A stretch of 64,000 nt of DNA from Verrucomicrobiota bacterium. Lineage in GTDB: Bacteria > Verrucomicrobiota > Verrucomicrobiia > Opitutales > UBA953. This document shows positions 24,046 through 33,237 of this stretch, in pieces. Position 1 is the first letter of the stretch. Each line of letters begins with the position of its first letter. The position numbers were made by a program, and so were the translations under genes. The stretch spans positions 1 through 64,000 of the forward strand of contig SUVQ01000001.1 of NCBI GenBank assembly GCA_015061905.1. Direction: 5' to 3'. The notes beneath the pieces are model-generated. The model was given only the letters and a program-made list of their open reading frames with translations. It made no database searches and was not told the origin of the DNA.

Positions 24046-24901
24046 CAGACATAGGTAACACTTTAGAGTCAGAGATAGGTTACACTTCTAAGGTTACAGA
24101 GAGACTACAAGGTTGGGGATTGGAAGCAAGACTTTGAGTTGTCGAAGAAGAATCCTCCCCTATGACGCCCCCTAGGGGGGGGGGGCGCCGGCCTCGGGAT
24201 GAAGCGCCAGCTCTTCGTCCGAGATAAACTTGGCAATGTCCGAGTGATACTCTCCGAGGAAGACCTCGTAGAGATAAACACTGAAAGCGTCTCCGCTGTC
24301 CCGAGGTAACAATCCGACTGTGTGCTCCCGCAAGGAAGTGCTCAGGAAGACCTGGCGCTTTTGGTCGAGGCAAACACTTCCCACCTTTGTGACTTTACGC
24401 TCCAACATCCCGCGATACTTAAAACGAAGGTTGCAGGAATATTTACGTTCGCTTTTTCTGTAAACATCTGCGGGGACGGCATTGGCTAAAGCCGCATGCG
24501 GACGTTCGCAGTTAAAGCTCTCACGCCACGCGTCCGGCTCTGCTTGGGACGAACAACGATTCGCCTCAAGCAGAAGCATGTCGCGGTGCATGCGTTCGTG
24601 AGTGCTAAGCGTAACTTGATGAGCCGGCTTGCTACCTCTTCGTTCCAGAGAAGATCTGTCTTATCCGGACGCCGAGACCGTTCGTGCAACCCCGGGTCGC
24701 CTTCTTGCTCGTAACGACGCTTCCACTTATAGAGCGTTTTTCGTGATATTGAATAGCGTAAGGCAATCGAACTGACGCTCTCTTGCCCCTGCGCTAATGC
24801 AGCCATTATTTCTTTTTTCATATCGATAACACTTTTGTTTTCCCACGGCATCGCACCGTAGCTTTTAACACAAACCCCCAAAAAGTGTTACCTATCTGTG
24901 A
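24046..24901 (-). mobile_element. IS481-type insertion sequence, internally deleted
   Basis: The element has inverted ends CAGACATAGGTAACACTTT (24046-24064) and, at the other side, AAAGTGTTACCTATCTGTG (24882-24900). These match the TGTTACC...ATCTG ends of many IS481 members. A second left-end-like block, CAGAGATAGGTTACACTT, follows at 24070-24087. It contains a broken transposase lacking its central catalytic region and has no copies of the dispersed word. It sits between the MFS gene and a probable former terminator of that transcript at 25341. Confidence 0.8.
24172..24851 (-). pseudogene. IS481-family transposase with central deletion and frameshift
   Basis: The N-terminal part starts at ATG 24851 (MPWENKSVIDMKKEIMAAL) and carries the helix-turn-helix ISRKTLYKWKRRYEQEGDPGLHERSRRP. 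After VASRLIKLR the sequence jumps near 24605 to the C-terminal part in another frame: STHERMHRDMLLLEAN, FNCERPHAALANAVPADVYRKSERKY. About 150 residues holding the first two catalytic Asp residues are missing, so it cannot be active. Normal family length is about 300-400 residues. The two listed ORFs (24172-24591 and 24486-24881) are these two pieces. Confidence 0.85.
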
Positions 24902-25340
24902 ATTTCCGCCCAAAAAGGGATAACGGATAGGGTTCTTTATGAAAAAGATTAAAGATGCCGCAGGCACTTTCGGCATCCGCGTTCCACTGCGCCGCAAAAA
25001 CGGCAGGGGCGCAGACACGCCTCCGAGCGGCGCATGACGGTAGAGCCGCTTGCCTGCGGGTTTCGGCTGCGCCACACCCGCGGTTATCCTATGTCGTGCA
25101 CCTCCGGAGCACAGCCTCGAAGAGGCAATTACAAATAGCAAATCCTAAATGCTTATCGCGAAAGTGATAACTGATAGTTGATAACGGATAAGTGAAGACG
25201 CCTGCGGCGAGAGATAAAGCACTAAGCATTGAGTATCAAGGTTACCGATCTCTGGCTTCTTAAGCTTTAAGCTCTTTCTTTAATCTTTGACCTCTCTTAT
25301 CGGACGAATCAAGCAACACACTCCTCCACCGCACGCGGTC
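24902..25340. other. Non-coding spacer after IS element
   Basis: No credible gene is seen. The stretch holds a GC-rich piece (about 24955-25085) with small inverted repeats and then AT-rich runs such as GTGATAACTGATAGTTGATAACGGATAAGTG. A similar GATAACTGATAAG run occurs near 45415. It also has an AGCTTTAAGCTC repeat. None of it contains the dispersed word. Confidence 0.6.
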
Positions 25341-25373
25341 CACCTCCCCTAACTTAGGGGAGGTGCTTTTTTT
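25341..25373 (+). terminator. Strong plus-strand terminator
   Basis: CACCTCCCCTA pairs perfectly with TAGGGGAGGTG across a three-base loop and is followed by CTTTTTTT. No plus-strand gene ends nearby, so it may be the original terminator of the NanM-like/MFS transcript, separated from it by the IS insertion. Confidence 0.8.
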
Positions 25374-25433
25374 ATTTCCCGATTCGATGCGCCCAAGAGT
25401 TTCCGCGGGACGCGTGCGCTCCCGCGGGTGTCT

Positions 25434-26699
25434 TTACGCGAGGCGGACTTGACCGGAGCCTTCGATCAGATATTTGTAAGTCGTTAAGGCGTCCAAGCCC
25501 ATCGGTCCTCGGGCGTGGAGTTTTTGCGTAGAGATGCCGATTTCGGCACCGAAGCCGAATTGCCCGCCGTCGGTAAAGGCTGTGGACGCATTCGCATAAA
25601 CGCAGGCGGCATCAACGCGTTTCAGAAATTCGGAAACGGCAGCTTCGTTTTCGGCGACAATGGCTTCGCTGTGGTGCGAGCCGTGGCGTGCAATGTGTGC
25701 CAGTGCGTCTTCCAGAGCGGGGACGCAACGGACGCTCATTTTATAATCCAAAAATTCCGTCCCGAAGCTTTCCGGTTTCGCGCGGTGCAACAGTCTTTCG
25801 GGGTAATTTCCCGACAAGGCGTCAAAAGCGCAGTCGTCGGCAAAGATTTCGACATCTTTTTCGGCGAGTTTTCCGCAAATTTCGGGTAAGTCGGCGAGAC
25901 GGGCGGCATGAACGAGCAGACAATCCAACGCGTTACAAACGCTGACCCGGCGTGTCTTGGCGTTGAAAACGATTTCCCGGGCTTTTCCGATATCGGCGGA
26001 AGCATCCGCGTAAACGTGGCAAATGCCGGCTCCGGTTTCGATGACGGGAATACGCGCATTATCACGGACAAAATCAATCAGTGCACGCGAACCGCGCGGG
26101 ATGGCGAGATCGACTTCGCCGACGGCATTCAGAAGCGCCGTTGTTGCTTCGCGCGGCGACGGCAGGAGCGAGCAAACGGCGGGAGGCAATTCTCGGGCGG
26201 CAAGCGCTTTTCTGACGTTTCGGACAAGTGCGTCGTTGGAGGCTTCCGCGTCATGCGATCCTTTCAGGATGCAGGCGTTTCCGCTTTTCAGGCAAAGAGA
26301 AAAAACATCGAGTGTCACGTTGGGGCGTGCTTCGTAAATCACGCCGACAACTCCGATCGGGACGGAAACTTTGCAAATGCGCAAGCCGTTCGGACGGATG
26401 TTTTCCGCAATAATTTTTCCGAGCGGCGACGGCAATTCCGCGACGCTGCGCATGTCCGCCGTGATTGCGGCGAGGCGTTCGCGTGTGATCAGAAGACGAT
26501 CGTATTTCGGATTATCTTTCGCCATACGCGAGCAGTCTTCGCGGTTGGCGGCAAGGATCGCTTCCGCTTCGCGGTCCACGGCATCGGCAACGGCGCAAAG
26601 CGTTTGCGCAATGGCGGAGTCGCTCAGATTGGCGGTTACGAGAGCGGCTTCGCGCGCTTCGGCAAAAATTCGTTTACACGTTTCGGGTACGGATTCCAT
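25434..26699 (-). CDS. proA: Gamma-glutamyl phosphate reductase
   Basis: This enzyme makes glutamate 5-semialdehyde from gamma-glutamyl phosphate with NADPH in proline synthesis. The start ATG 26699 ([20 protein letters not shown]) is chosen because the upstream part of the ORF overlaps proB and is not family-like. The 421-residue length is normal. Visible blocks are [34 protein letters not shown], the catalytic Cys region [16 protein letters not shown] and [22 protein letters not shown]. It is the last gene of a proC-proB-proA operon and has no copy of the dispersed word. Confidence 0.95.
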   Translation of the reverse strand: MESVPETCKRIFAEAREAALVTANLSDSAIAQTLCAVADAVDREAEAILAANREDCSRMAKDNPKYDRLLITRERLAAITADMRSVAELPSPLGKIIAENIRPNGLRICKVSVPIGVVGVIYEARPNVTLDVFSLCLKSGNACILKGSHDAEASNDALVRNVRKALAARELPPAVCSLLPSPREATTALLNAVGEVDLAIPRGSRALIDFVRDNARIPVIETGAGICHVYADASADIGKAREIVFNAKTRRVSVCNALDCLLVHAARLADLPEICGKLAEKDVEIFADDCAFDALSGNYPERLLHRAKPESFGTEFLDYKMSVRCVPALEDALAHIARHGSHHSEAIVAENEAAVSEFLKRVDAACVYANASTAFTDGGQFGFGAEIGISTQKLHARGPMGLDALTTYKYLIEGSGQVRLA

Positions 26700-26781
26700 G
26701 AAACTACTTCGATTGATTCGGGATTGAGAGAAAAGCAGTCGGCAGAAACCGGTTCTGAATTCCGGTCTCGTCGAAAAAAAA

Positions 26782-27843
26782 TTAATCCAGGAAAAGATAA
26801 TCGTAATGAACGACCGGATGCATTTCCTCCGGAGCATTTTCGAGCCAGGAGCTTAATTCCGCCGCCGAGCAAAGGATTTTCCCGCAGCCGATATTTTCGC
26901 CCTGCCCGTTGACGATTCGGACGAGTTCGTCCCGGAAAAATTCGCCGGAGCAACGCAAAACGTCGGCAGCATTCAAACTGCGCGGATGTCCGGAGCGGAG
27001 TTCGTTTTCCGCCGATTCCGTAATTACAATTTCCCGCCGCGCAAAAACACGTTTCCCGGAATCCGGTTTTTCCTCCGGAATAAAACGCGTGCAGAGCGTT
27101 TCCGCCGGATTATCGATTAAATGAAGCAAGATATCTTCCCGCTTTCCGTTGGCAATAACCACGGGAATTCCGCCGGATGCGATGCGCCGCGCAATATTGC
27201 ATTTTGTAATCATGCCGCCGCGTCCGAATTGCGATTTCCCGCGCGTCACGCACATCGAAAAATCATTGTCTTCGGGTTTAATTTCGCGAATGACCCGTGC
27301 GCCGGGCTTGGCGGGATCGCCGTCAAAAATGCCGTCCACATTCGAAAGAATAATCAGCATGTCCGCGTCCATCATTTCGGCGACGAGACCGGAAAGCTCG
27401 TCGTTGTCCGTAAACATCAATTCGGTAATCGAAATGGTGTCGTTTTCGTTGACGATCGGCACGACTCCGTTGGCGAGCATAACGTCCATGCAACGTTTCT
27501 GATTGCGGTAATGCGAGCGTGTCGTAAAAAACTCTTTCGTCGTCAACACTTGTCCGCAAGCGCTTCCGTTGCTCCGGAAAAAATCGAAGTAGCGATTCAT
27601 CAGTTTGGCCTGTCCGACGGCAGAAAAGAGTTGGCGGGCGGAGACGGAATCGAGTCGGTCGGCGGGAATGCGCAACTCACTGCGTCCGGAGGCAACGGCA
27701 CCGGACGAAACCAGCACGACTTCGATGCCGCGTCGGTTAAGTGCGACGACCTGATCGACGATTGCCGACATGCGCGTGACATCGAGTGTACCGTCTTCCC
27801 GTGCCAGGACGTTGGAACCGACTTTTACAGTAATGCGTTTCAT
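26782..27843 (-). CDS. proB: Glutamate 5-kinase with PUA domain
   Basis: This 353-residue enzyme phosphorylates glutamate in the first step of proline synthesis. The amino-acid kinase domain covers about residues 1-250 ([27 protein letters not shown] and [14 protein letters not shown]). The C-terminal PUA domain includes [32 protein letters not shown]. It lies between proC (20 bp upstream) and proA (82 bp downstream) on the same strand. It lacks the dispersed word throughout. Confidence 0.95.
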   Translation of the reverse strand: MKRITVKVGSNVLAREDGTLDVTRMSAIVDQVVALNRRGIEVVLVSSGAVASGRSELRIPADRLDSVSARQLFSAVGQAKLMNRYFDFFRSNGSACGQVLTTKEFFTTRSHYRNQKRCMDVMLANGVVPIVNENDTISITELMFTDNDELSGLVAEMMDADMLIILSNVDGIFDGDPAKPGARVIREIKPEDNDFSMCVTRGKSQFGRGGMITKCNIARRIASGGIPVVIANGKREDILLHLIDNPAETLCTRFIPEEKPDSGKRVFARREIVITESAENELRSGHPRSLNAADVLRCSGEFFRDELVRIVNGQGENIGCGKILCSAAELSSWLENAPEEMHPVVHYDYLFLD

Positions 27844-27863
27844 GGGTTTCCGAAGGTAGAAAA

Positions 27864-28649
27864 TTAAAGAGCGGAAGCTTTGAGTCCCGCGATGACGGCG
27901 GGCGTGAATCCGGCGGCTTCCATAGCGTTGAGACCGCGGATCGTTATGCCGCCCGGCGTGGTCACGCGGTCAATCGCCGCTTCGGGATGTTCGCCGCTTT
28001 CTTCGAGCAATTCGACGGCGCCGCGCAAGGTTTGCAAAACAAATTCCCGGGATGCTTCGGGATAGAAGCCGAGTTCAACGCCGCCTTCGCATGCCGCACG
28101 GATGTAGCGCATGGCGAAAGCGATTCCGCAGGAAGCGAGTGCCGTCGCGGCAGCCATTTGTTTTTCTTCGATAAATGCCGTTTTCCCGAGAGCGTTTAAA
28201 ATCGTCTGCACGTATTCGATTTGGGGCTCGGAAGCATTTTTTGCGGCAAAGAACGTCATGCTTTCCCCGCAAGCGGCGGCGGTGTTCGGCATAACGCGGA
28301 AAAGCGTACGCGTTCCCGAATTGCCGAAAAAGGTCTCCAGTTGTTCGAGCGAAATTCCGGCGGCGACGCTTGCGACAATTGTGTTTCCGGAAACGTGTCC
28401 TCGAATTTCTTCGATGATTTTTTCAAGCAGCCACGGTTTGACGCAAAGCAGGATCAAATCCGCGCCTTCTGCGGCGGCTGCGTTGTCGCACGAAACACCA
28501 AGTCCGGGAAAATTCACCGCCAACGCGCTCAGGGTTTCGACGGATTTTGCGGTGCAAACGATTTCTCCGGCGAAGCAAACCCGTTTTGCCAACAATCCGC
28601 GCACGATTGCGCCGCCCATATTTCCGCTTCCGAGTACAGCAATTTTCAT
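27864..28649 (-). CDS. proC: Pyrroline-5-carboxylate reductase
   Basis: This enzyme catalyses the last proline step. The start ATG 28649 (MKIAVLGSGNMGGAIVRGLL) places the Rossmann motif GSGNMG at the N-terminus. The 261-residue protein shows LLCVKPWLLEKIIEEI, the VMPNTAAACGESMT segment, and the C-terminal signature VTTPGGITIRGLNAMEAAGFTPAV. It is the first gene of the pro operon. The single dispersed-word copy at about 28307 inside it marks the edge of a 4.6-kb word-free stretch. Confidence 0.95.
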   Translation of the reverse strand: MKIAVLGSGNMGGAIVRGLLAKRVCFAGEIVCTAKSVETLSALAVNFPGLGVSCDNAAAAEGADLILLCVKPWLLEKIIEEIRGHVSGNTIVASVAAGISLEQLETFFGNSGTRTLFRVMPNTAAACGESMTFFAAKNASEPQIEYVQTILNALGKTAFIEEKQMAAATALASCGIAFAMRYIRAACEGGVELGFYPEASREFVLQTLRGAVELLEESGEHPEAAIDRVTTPGGITIRGLNAMEAAGFTPAVIAGLKASAL

Positions 28650-28747
28650 ACGCGTGTTTTTTATCACTTTGCAAAGCTTCCCGCAAGCGGGCGATAGAGG
28701 GGAAAGATCTTAAAGATTAGAGTTTAAAGATTAAAGAAACTCAGAAG

Positions 28748-28785
28748 AAGCGTTCCCGTGGTGCATTTCGCGGGAACGCTTTTTT
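28748..28785 (+). terminator. Word-pair hairpin with T run, left flank of metallopeptidase gene
   Basis: AAGCGTTCCCG-TGGTGCATTTCG-CGGGAACGCTTTTTT forms a perfect stem and T run reading on the plus strand, although no plus-strand gene precedes it. The same 36 bases recur at 30182-30218 after the next gene. Confidence 0.8.
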
Positions 28786-28929
28786 GTGCGAGAAGGAATC
28801 ACTTTATAAAAGTTTGTTCCTGACCACTCCACGCAGGATAAAACCTGCGTTCCTGTGCGACGAGTTGCAATATTCTTGATTCTCCGTGTCGGCTTTGTTC
28901 TTCTTTCGTTACCTCCCCTTATTTACCCT

Positions 28930-30159
28930 ATGTCTTATTTCAAAAAAAAATTGTCGTTAGGCGTATTGTCTGCAATTTGCGTTGTTGCTTCCCCAATTGC
29001 ACATGCGGTTGAAATTGATACGAGTTCCAATGCCGTGTTTGACCTTTATTTTTTCGGCAACGGAGAAGTCGCTCAACTCGGCGAAAATCTTTCCGGATTT
29101 AAGGATTACAACACCGGATTGGATTCCCAACAGATTACCGGATGGACGGATTGGACGGGAACGCCTTCAGTCGCCAACGAAAATTCTTGGACACAGGCGC
29201 AGAAACAGGCGATGACGGAAGCCGTTGCAGCATGGACTGACGCAATCCGAAACGTCTACGATACTCAAGGCGGGACACGTCGGAAAATGCGTATCGGCTT
29301 TTTTCTTGATGACGCGACGCGAAGCGAGTCGCTTATGGAAACATCAATGACCGGCTACGCTTCTTACGCAACGACGACTTCTGACTTTGCAAACGGAAGT
29401 CCCGTAAATCTGTATTCGGTTCCGGAATGGCTGTGGCGAGACGGGAAGTCAGCGACAGTCTCTCCGCCGAGCTCTTCAACATCGGGCTCGTTTTGGAATT
29501 ACAATTTGCTCCCTAATGCGGAAAATTGCATTGAAGTCGCGATTGTCATTAATCCGGAACAGCTTGTTTATTCGAATGGTCTGGCAACGCGAGTGGAGCG
29601 GTCTGCGGAAGACCTCAAAAAAGTCGCAATGCACGAACTCGGACATGCCATGGGAATGGACAGCAAAATGTATACCGCAAGCGAAGCGTATCCGAAATCT
29701 AATTTGGTAACCACGTGGGACTCGCTGATGATGATTGGAGAAAACCAACGTGTTATTACGCTCGGTCCAGACGGAAAATTAGATTATGCCTATGAAAATT
29801 TTCGCCTGCTTTGCGCTGAAGGCTGGTCGCTTTACGAGGCTTGGTTTAATTCAGGCGAAGGCGAAGAAAAATTAATCCGCCTACAAAATGCCGACGGCGA
29901 AGTTGTGAATCTTTTGGTTACGGCGGGAACGAACGTGGAAGGAAATTCGCTGGTTCACCTTTTAGGTGAACTCGGAAAGCAAAACGATGTTCTCGGTCCC
30001 GGCGGACTACAAGGCGCAGAATTTACGGAGCTTGATTTAACTGCGTTGCGTATGCTCGGTTGGCAGGTTGCCATTCCCGAGCCGTCCGTTTTCGGATTGC
30101 TTGCGAGTCTGGGCGCATTCGTGCTCGTCGGTGTCCGCCGCAGGAAAAGGAACATTTAA
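28930..30159 (+). CDS. PEP-CTERM zinc metallopeptidase
   Basis: The start ATG 28930 (MSYFKKKLSLGVLSAICVVASPIAHA) gives a good signal peptide; the ORF upstream of it is spacer. The 409-residue protein carries the metzincin-like zinc site MHELGHAMGMDS at about residue 240. It ends with a PEP-CTERM sorting tail (AIPEPSVFGLLASLGAFVLVGVRRRKRNI). It is therefore a surface-delivered protease-like protein. A Trp/Asn-rich insert precedes the active site, and a Met-turn candidate (DSLMMIGE) follows it. It is a single-gene unit bracketed by identical terminator hairpins. Confidence 0.85.
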   Translation: MSYFKKKLSLGVLSAICVVASPIAHAVEIDTSSNAVFDLYFFGNGEVAQLGENLSGFKDYNTGLDSQQITGWTDWTGTPSVANENSWTQAQKQAMTEAVAAWTDAIRNVYDTQGGTRRKMRIGFFLDDATRSESLMETSMTGYASYATTTSDFANGSPVNLYSVPEWLWRDGKSATVSPPSSSTSGSFWNYNLLPNAENCIEVAIVINPEQLVYSNGLATRVERSAEDLKKVAMHELGHAMGMDSKMYTASEAYPKSNLVTTWDSLMMIGENQRVITLGPDGKLDYAYENFRLLCAEGWSLYEAWFNSGEGEEKLIRLQNADGEVVNLLVTAGTNVEGNSLVHLLGELGKQNDVLGPGGLQGAEFTELDLTALRMLGWQVAIPEPSVFGLLASLGAFVLVGVRRRKRNI

Positions 30160-30181
30160 AGATTAAAAGAGCTCGAAAGAA

Positions 30182-30218
30182 AAGCGTTCCCGTGGTGCAT
30201 TTCGCGGGAACGCTTTTT
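30182..30218 (+). terminator. Terminator of metallopeptidase gene
   Basis: AAGCGTTCCCGTGGTGCATTTCGCGGGAACGCTTTTT is a stem of the dispersed word with a T run, placed about 23 bp past the stop codon. Confidence 0.85.
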
Positions 30219-30264
30219 CTGTAAGAAGGAATAATGACTTTTCTTTAATAAAAATGAATACTAA

Positions 30265-30270
30265 TATAAT
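30265..30270 (+). promoter_or_regulatory. Candidate -10 element for small peptide locus
   Basis: A perfect TATAAT lies in an AT-rich stretch about 120 bp before the hydrophobic peptide ORF. The -35 match is weak. Confidence 0.4.
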
Positions 30271-30340
30271 AGACTTTATTGCTCGCGGTTACGTCCTCGC
30301 GGGCAAGTAAAACAGACACACGGACCGAAACAAAAAAGAA

Positions 30341-30391
30341 ACCGTGAGAGTCGCCACTCTCACGGTCTTATTTGGAAAGGAGCTTCCAAAT
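30341..30391 (+). promoter_or_regulatory. Structured 5' leader with ribosome-binding site in a hairpin loop
   Basis: ACCGTGAGAGT-CGCC-ACTCTCACGGT (30341-30366) is a perfect 11-bp stem. Directly after it ATTTGGAA-AGGAGC-TTCCAAAT (30370-30391) places an AGGAG Shine-Dalgarno in a loop and the first two bases of the start codon in the stem. Such folding restrains translation in type I toxin mRNAs. Confidence 0.6.
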
Positions 30392-30452
30392 GGAATCATT
30401 AATCCTGATTCTCATTTTGATTCTACTTATTTTGGAGTCAATAAAGAAATGA
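30390..30452 (+). CDS. 20-residue hydrophobic peptide, candidate type I toxin
   Basis: The tiny ORF encodes MESLILILILILLILESIKK: a run of Leu/Ile long enough for one membrane helix, with charged ends. Size and composition resemble Ibs, Ldr and Fst-like membrane toxins of type I toxin-antitoxin systems. A strong AGGAG lies 5-10 bp upstream within a hairpin, unlike most genes in this window, and a bidirectional terminator follows directly. It lies in a 485-bp gap between unrelated genes. No antisense promoter could be assigned with confidence. It might also be a small membrane regulator. It is too short for the ORF track. Confidence 0.5.
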   Translation: MESLILILILILLILESIKK

Positions 30453-30458
30453 GGTAAA

Positions 30459-30492
30459 AAGCCCTCGCCGTTTTTTTTTCGGCGGGGGCTTT
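30459..30492. terminator. Bidirectional terminator of peptide locus
   Basis: AAGCCCTCGCCG pairs with CGGCGGGGGCTT across a T9 loop, with T-rich sequence on the plus side and a T5 run on the minus strand. It could end both the peptide mRNA and an antisense RNA. Confidence 0.7.
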
Positions 30493-30644
30493 CCCAAAAC
30501 GGGAATCCGTGTGTTTTCTTGCTTTTTTAAATTCGCAACTTTGCGACTTACGTGAAATAAGCCCGTTGCATCGGCGTAAAATTATTTGCATATTTAGAAA
30601 TGCGTTCTGACGCTTTTAAACTCTGTTTCCCGCGAATTTAAACG

Positions 30645-31853
30645 ATGAACTTTGTATCCAAAATTTACTGTCGCGCTTTCCAGACGGCGTTCCGCTTGGC
30701 TTTACCCGTTTTGCCGTATCGGGAGCCGCAAATCGTCAATTCCTGTGCCGGGCTCAAAAGCATTTTCGAAAAAGAACACGTGAAATCGGTGCTCGTCGTT
30801 ACGGACAAGGGTATCGTGGCAAACGGCTTGTTGGCGCCGCTCGAAAAAGTTCTGACGGAAAGCGGCGTAAAATTTACCGTTTACGCGGGAACGCAACCGA
30901 ACCCGACGGTTGAAAATGTGGAGACGGCGCTTGAGTTGTATCGCGGGAACGCCTGCAATTGCCTAATCGCCGTCGGCGGCGGGTCTTCCATGGACTGCGC
31001 GAAAGCCGTCGGCGCGCGTGTCGCTTATCCAAAGAAAACCATCGGGCAAATGAAAGGCGTTTTGCGTATCCTGCGTCGCTTGCCGACATTGATCGCAGTG
31101 CCGACAACGGCGGGAACGGGGAGCGAAGTTACGCTCGCCGCAATTATTACCGATAGCGAAAAACAGCACAAATACGCGTTAATGAGTTTCCCGCTCATTC
31201 CGCATTACGCCGTATTGGACGCTTCGCTGACGTATTCTTTGCCGCCGCATCTGACTGCGACAACCGGCATGGACGCACTCACGCACGCAGTCGAAGCCTA
31301 CATCGGGCGTTCCACCACCAAGGAAACCCGCCGCCTCGCTCTCGAAGCCGTGAAACTGGTTTTTGACAACATCGAACCCGCCTGCGGGAACGGCAAAAAT
31401 CACGCTGCGAGAGAAAATATGCTTCACGCCGCCTACAAAGCAGGCGTGGCGTTTTCAAAATCCTACGTCGGCTACATTCACGCGGTCGCGCACTCTTTGG
31501 GCGGGCAATACGGCACACCTCACGGACTCGCGAACGCCGTTATTATGCCTTACGTTTTGGAAGCTTACGGAAAATCCGTATATAAAAAACTACATACACT
31601 CGGCACCGTCGCCGGCGTATGCGACGGAAACGACACCGACAAGATCGGTGCCGAAAAATTCATCGCGGCAATCAAAACGTTGAACAAAAAAATCGGCATT
31701 CCCGCCAAGCTCGCCGGAATCCGCCGGGAAGATGTTCCCGTCATGGCGAAACACGCCGCGAAGGAGGCGAACCCGCTTTATCCCGTTCCGAAACTGATGA
31801 CGCAAAACGAACTTGCCGAATTTTACGCGCAGTGCGCAGATTGGAGTAATTAA
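30645..31853 (+). CDS. Iron-containing alcohol dehydrogenase
   Basis: This 402-residue protein belongs to the group III (Fe-dependent) alcohol dehydrogenases that reduce aldehydes with NAD(P)H or the reverse. It shows the nucleotide-binding GGGSSMDCAK, PTTAGTGSEVT, the first metal-binding stretch TGMDALTHAVEAY, and the His-containing metal region SKSYVGYIHAVAHSLGGQYGTPHGLANAV. An aldehyde dehydrogenase starts 1 bp after its stop, so the pair is an operon that interconverts an alcohol, its aldehyde and the acid. The specific substrate is unknown. Confidence 0.93.
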   Translation: MNFVSKIYCRAFQTAFRLALPVLPYREPQIVNSCAGLKSIFEKEHVKSVLVVTDKGIVANGLLAPLEKVLTESGVKFTVYAGTQPNPTVENVETALELYRGNACNCLIAVGGGSSMDCAKAVGARVAYPKKTIGQMKGVLRILRRLPTLIAVPTTAGTGSEVTLAAIITDSEKQHKYALMSFPLIPHYAVLDASLTYSLPPHLTATTGMDALTHAVEAYIGRSTTKETRRLALEAVKLVFDNIEPACGNGKNHAARENMLHAAYKAGVAFSKSYVGYIHAVAHSLGGQYGTPHGLANAVIMPYVLEAYGKSVYKKLHTLGTVAGVCDGNDTDKIGAEKFIAAIKTLNKKIGIPAKLAGIRREDVPVMAKHAAKEANPLYPVPKLMTQNELAEFYAQCADWSN

Positions 31854-31854
31854 A

Positions 31855-33237
31855 ATGACTGAAGAACAAATCCGTAGTTTACTTGAAAAACAGCGAAACT
31901 TTTTCAAAAGCGGGACAAGCGTTCCCGTGGCGTTTCGCATAGAGCAACTCAAAAAACTCTACGCCGCCGTAAAAAAATACGAAGCTGAAATTTGCGCCGC
32001 GCTGACTGCCGACCTCGGGAAAAGCGCTTACGAAGGCTTCATGTGTGAAGTCGGCTTAGTGCTTTCCGAAATTTCGTATATGCTCCGGCATGTTAAACGC
32101 TTCGCGAAAAAAACACCGGTGCGCACGCCGCTTGCGCAGTTTGCTTCCCGTAGCTTCAAGCAGCCTGTGCCTTACGGGAACGTGCTGATTATGAGTCCGT
32201 GGAATTACCCGTTTCTTCTGACGTTGGGACCGCTCGTCGATGCGATCGCCGCCGGGAACACCGCGATCGTAAAGCCCGGCGCGTATTCTGCGGCAACGTG
32301 CAAAATCATCGAAAAGCTCGTCACGGAAACGTTCCCGCCCGAATACGTTGCCGTCGTTACCGGAGGTAGAGCCGAAAACGCCGCGCTCCTTGAGCAGAAA
32401 TTCGATTTCGTTTTCTTCACGGGAAGCCAAGCCGTCGGCAAAGAAGTTTTGCGTCGCACTGCGGAGCATTTGACTCCCGCTGTTTTGGAGCTCGGAGGGA
32501 AAAGCCCCTGCATCGTTGACGCGACGGCAAATCTCAAACTCGCCGCCAAGCGCATCGTTTTCGGCAAATATCTCAACTGCGGGCAAACCTGCGTCGCGCC
32601 CGACTACATTCTTTGCGAGCGTTCCGTGAAAGACGCGTTCGTCTCGGCGGTCGTCGAGGAAATCAAAACGCAATACGGCGAAAACCCGCTTGAGAACAAA
32701 GATTACGGCAAAATCATCAATCGTAGGCACTTCGACAGGCTCGTCGGCTTAATCGACAAAGAAAAAGTCGTCGCGGGCGGGAACGCCGATCCCGCGACCT
32801 GCCGCATTGCGCCGACGGTGATGGACAACGTGACGGAAGCCGACGCCGTCATGGGCGAAGAAATTTTCGGCCCGATTATGCCCGTGTTGAGCTTTGAGAA
32901 TTTCGACGCGCTTGTCGACGGGCTGAAAAACAAGGATAAGCCGCTCGCGCTGTATATTTTTTCAAACGACAAAAAGCGCATCGATCGCGTGTTGACGGAG
33001 CTGAGCTACGGCGGCGGTTGCATCAACGACGTCGTCATTCATCTCGCGACGAGCGAAATGGGCTTCGGCGGTGTCGGCGAAAGCGGCATGGGCGCTTATC
33101 ACGGAAAAACCGGCTTTGATGCGTTTACGCACTACAAATCCGTCGTGGATAAAAAAACGTGGCTCGACTTGCCGATGCGCTATCAGCCTTACAAAAGCAA
33201 GCTCTACGAAAAGCTTTTGCATTTTTTCCTGAAATAA
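31855..33237 (+). CDS. Aldehyde dehydrogenase (class 3-like)
   Basis: The start ATG 31855 (MTEEQIRSLLEKQRNFF) follows the upstream stop by one base, and the ORF portion before it lies inside the alcohol dehydrogenase. The 460-residue protein is a short ALDH of the fatty-aldehyde/CALDH type. It has MSPWNYPFLLTLGPL, the NAD-binding FFTGSQAVGKEV, the catalytic Glu in LELGGKSP and the catalytic Cys in NCGQTCVAPDY. The C-terminus is rich in aromatic and basic residues. It probably oxidises the aldehyde made or used by its partner. Confidence 0.93.
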   Translation: MTEEQIRSLLEKQRNFFKSGTSVPVAFRIEQLKKLYAAVKKYEAEICAALTADLGKSAYEGFMCEVGLVLSEISYMLRHVKRFAKKTPVRTPLAQFASRSFKQPVPYGNVLIMSPWNYPFLLTLGPLVDAIAAGNTAIVKPGAYSAATCKIIEKLVTETFPPEYVAVVTGGRAENAALLEQKFDFVFFTGSQAVGKEVLRRTAEHLTPAVLELGGKSPCIVDATANLKLAAKRIVFGKYLNCGQTCVAPDYILCERSVKDAFVSAVVEEIKTQYGENPLENKDYGKIINRRHFDRLVGLIDKEKVVAGGNADPATCRIAPTVMDNVTEADAVMGEEIFGPIMPVLSFENFDALVDGLKNKDKPLALYIFSNDKKRIDRVLTELSYGGGCINDVVIHLATSEMGFGGVGESGMGAYHGKTGFDAFTHYKSVVDKKTWLDLPMRYQPYKSKLYEKLLHFFLK

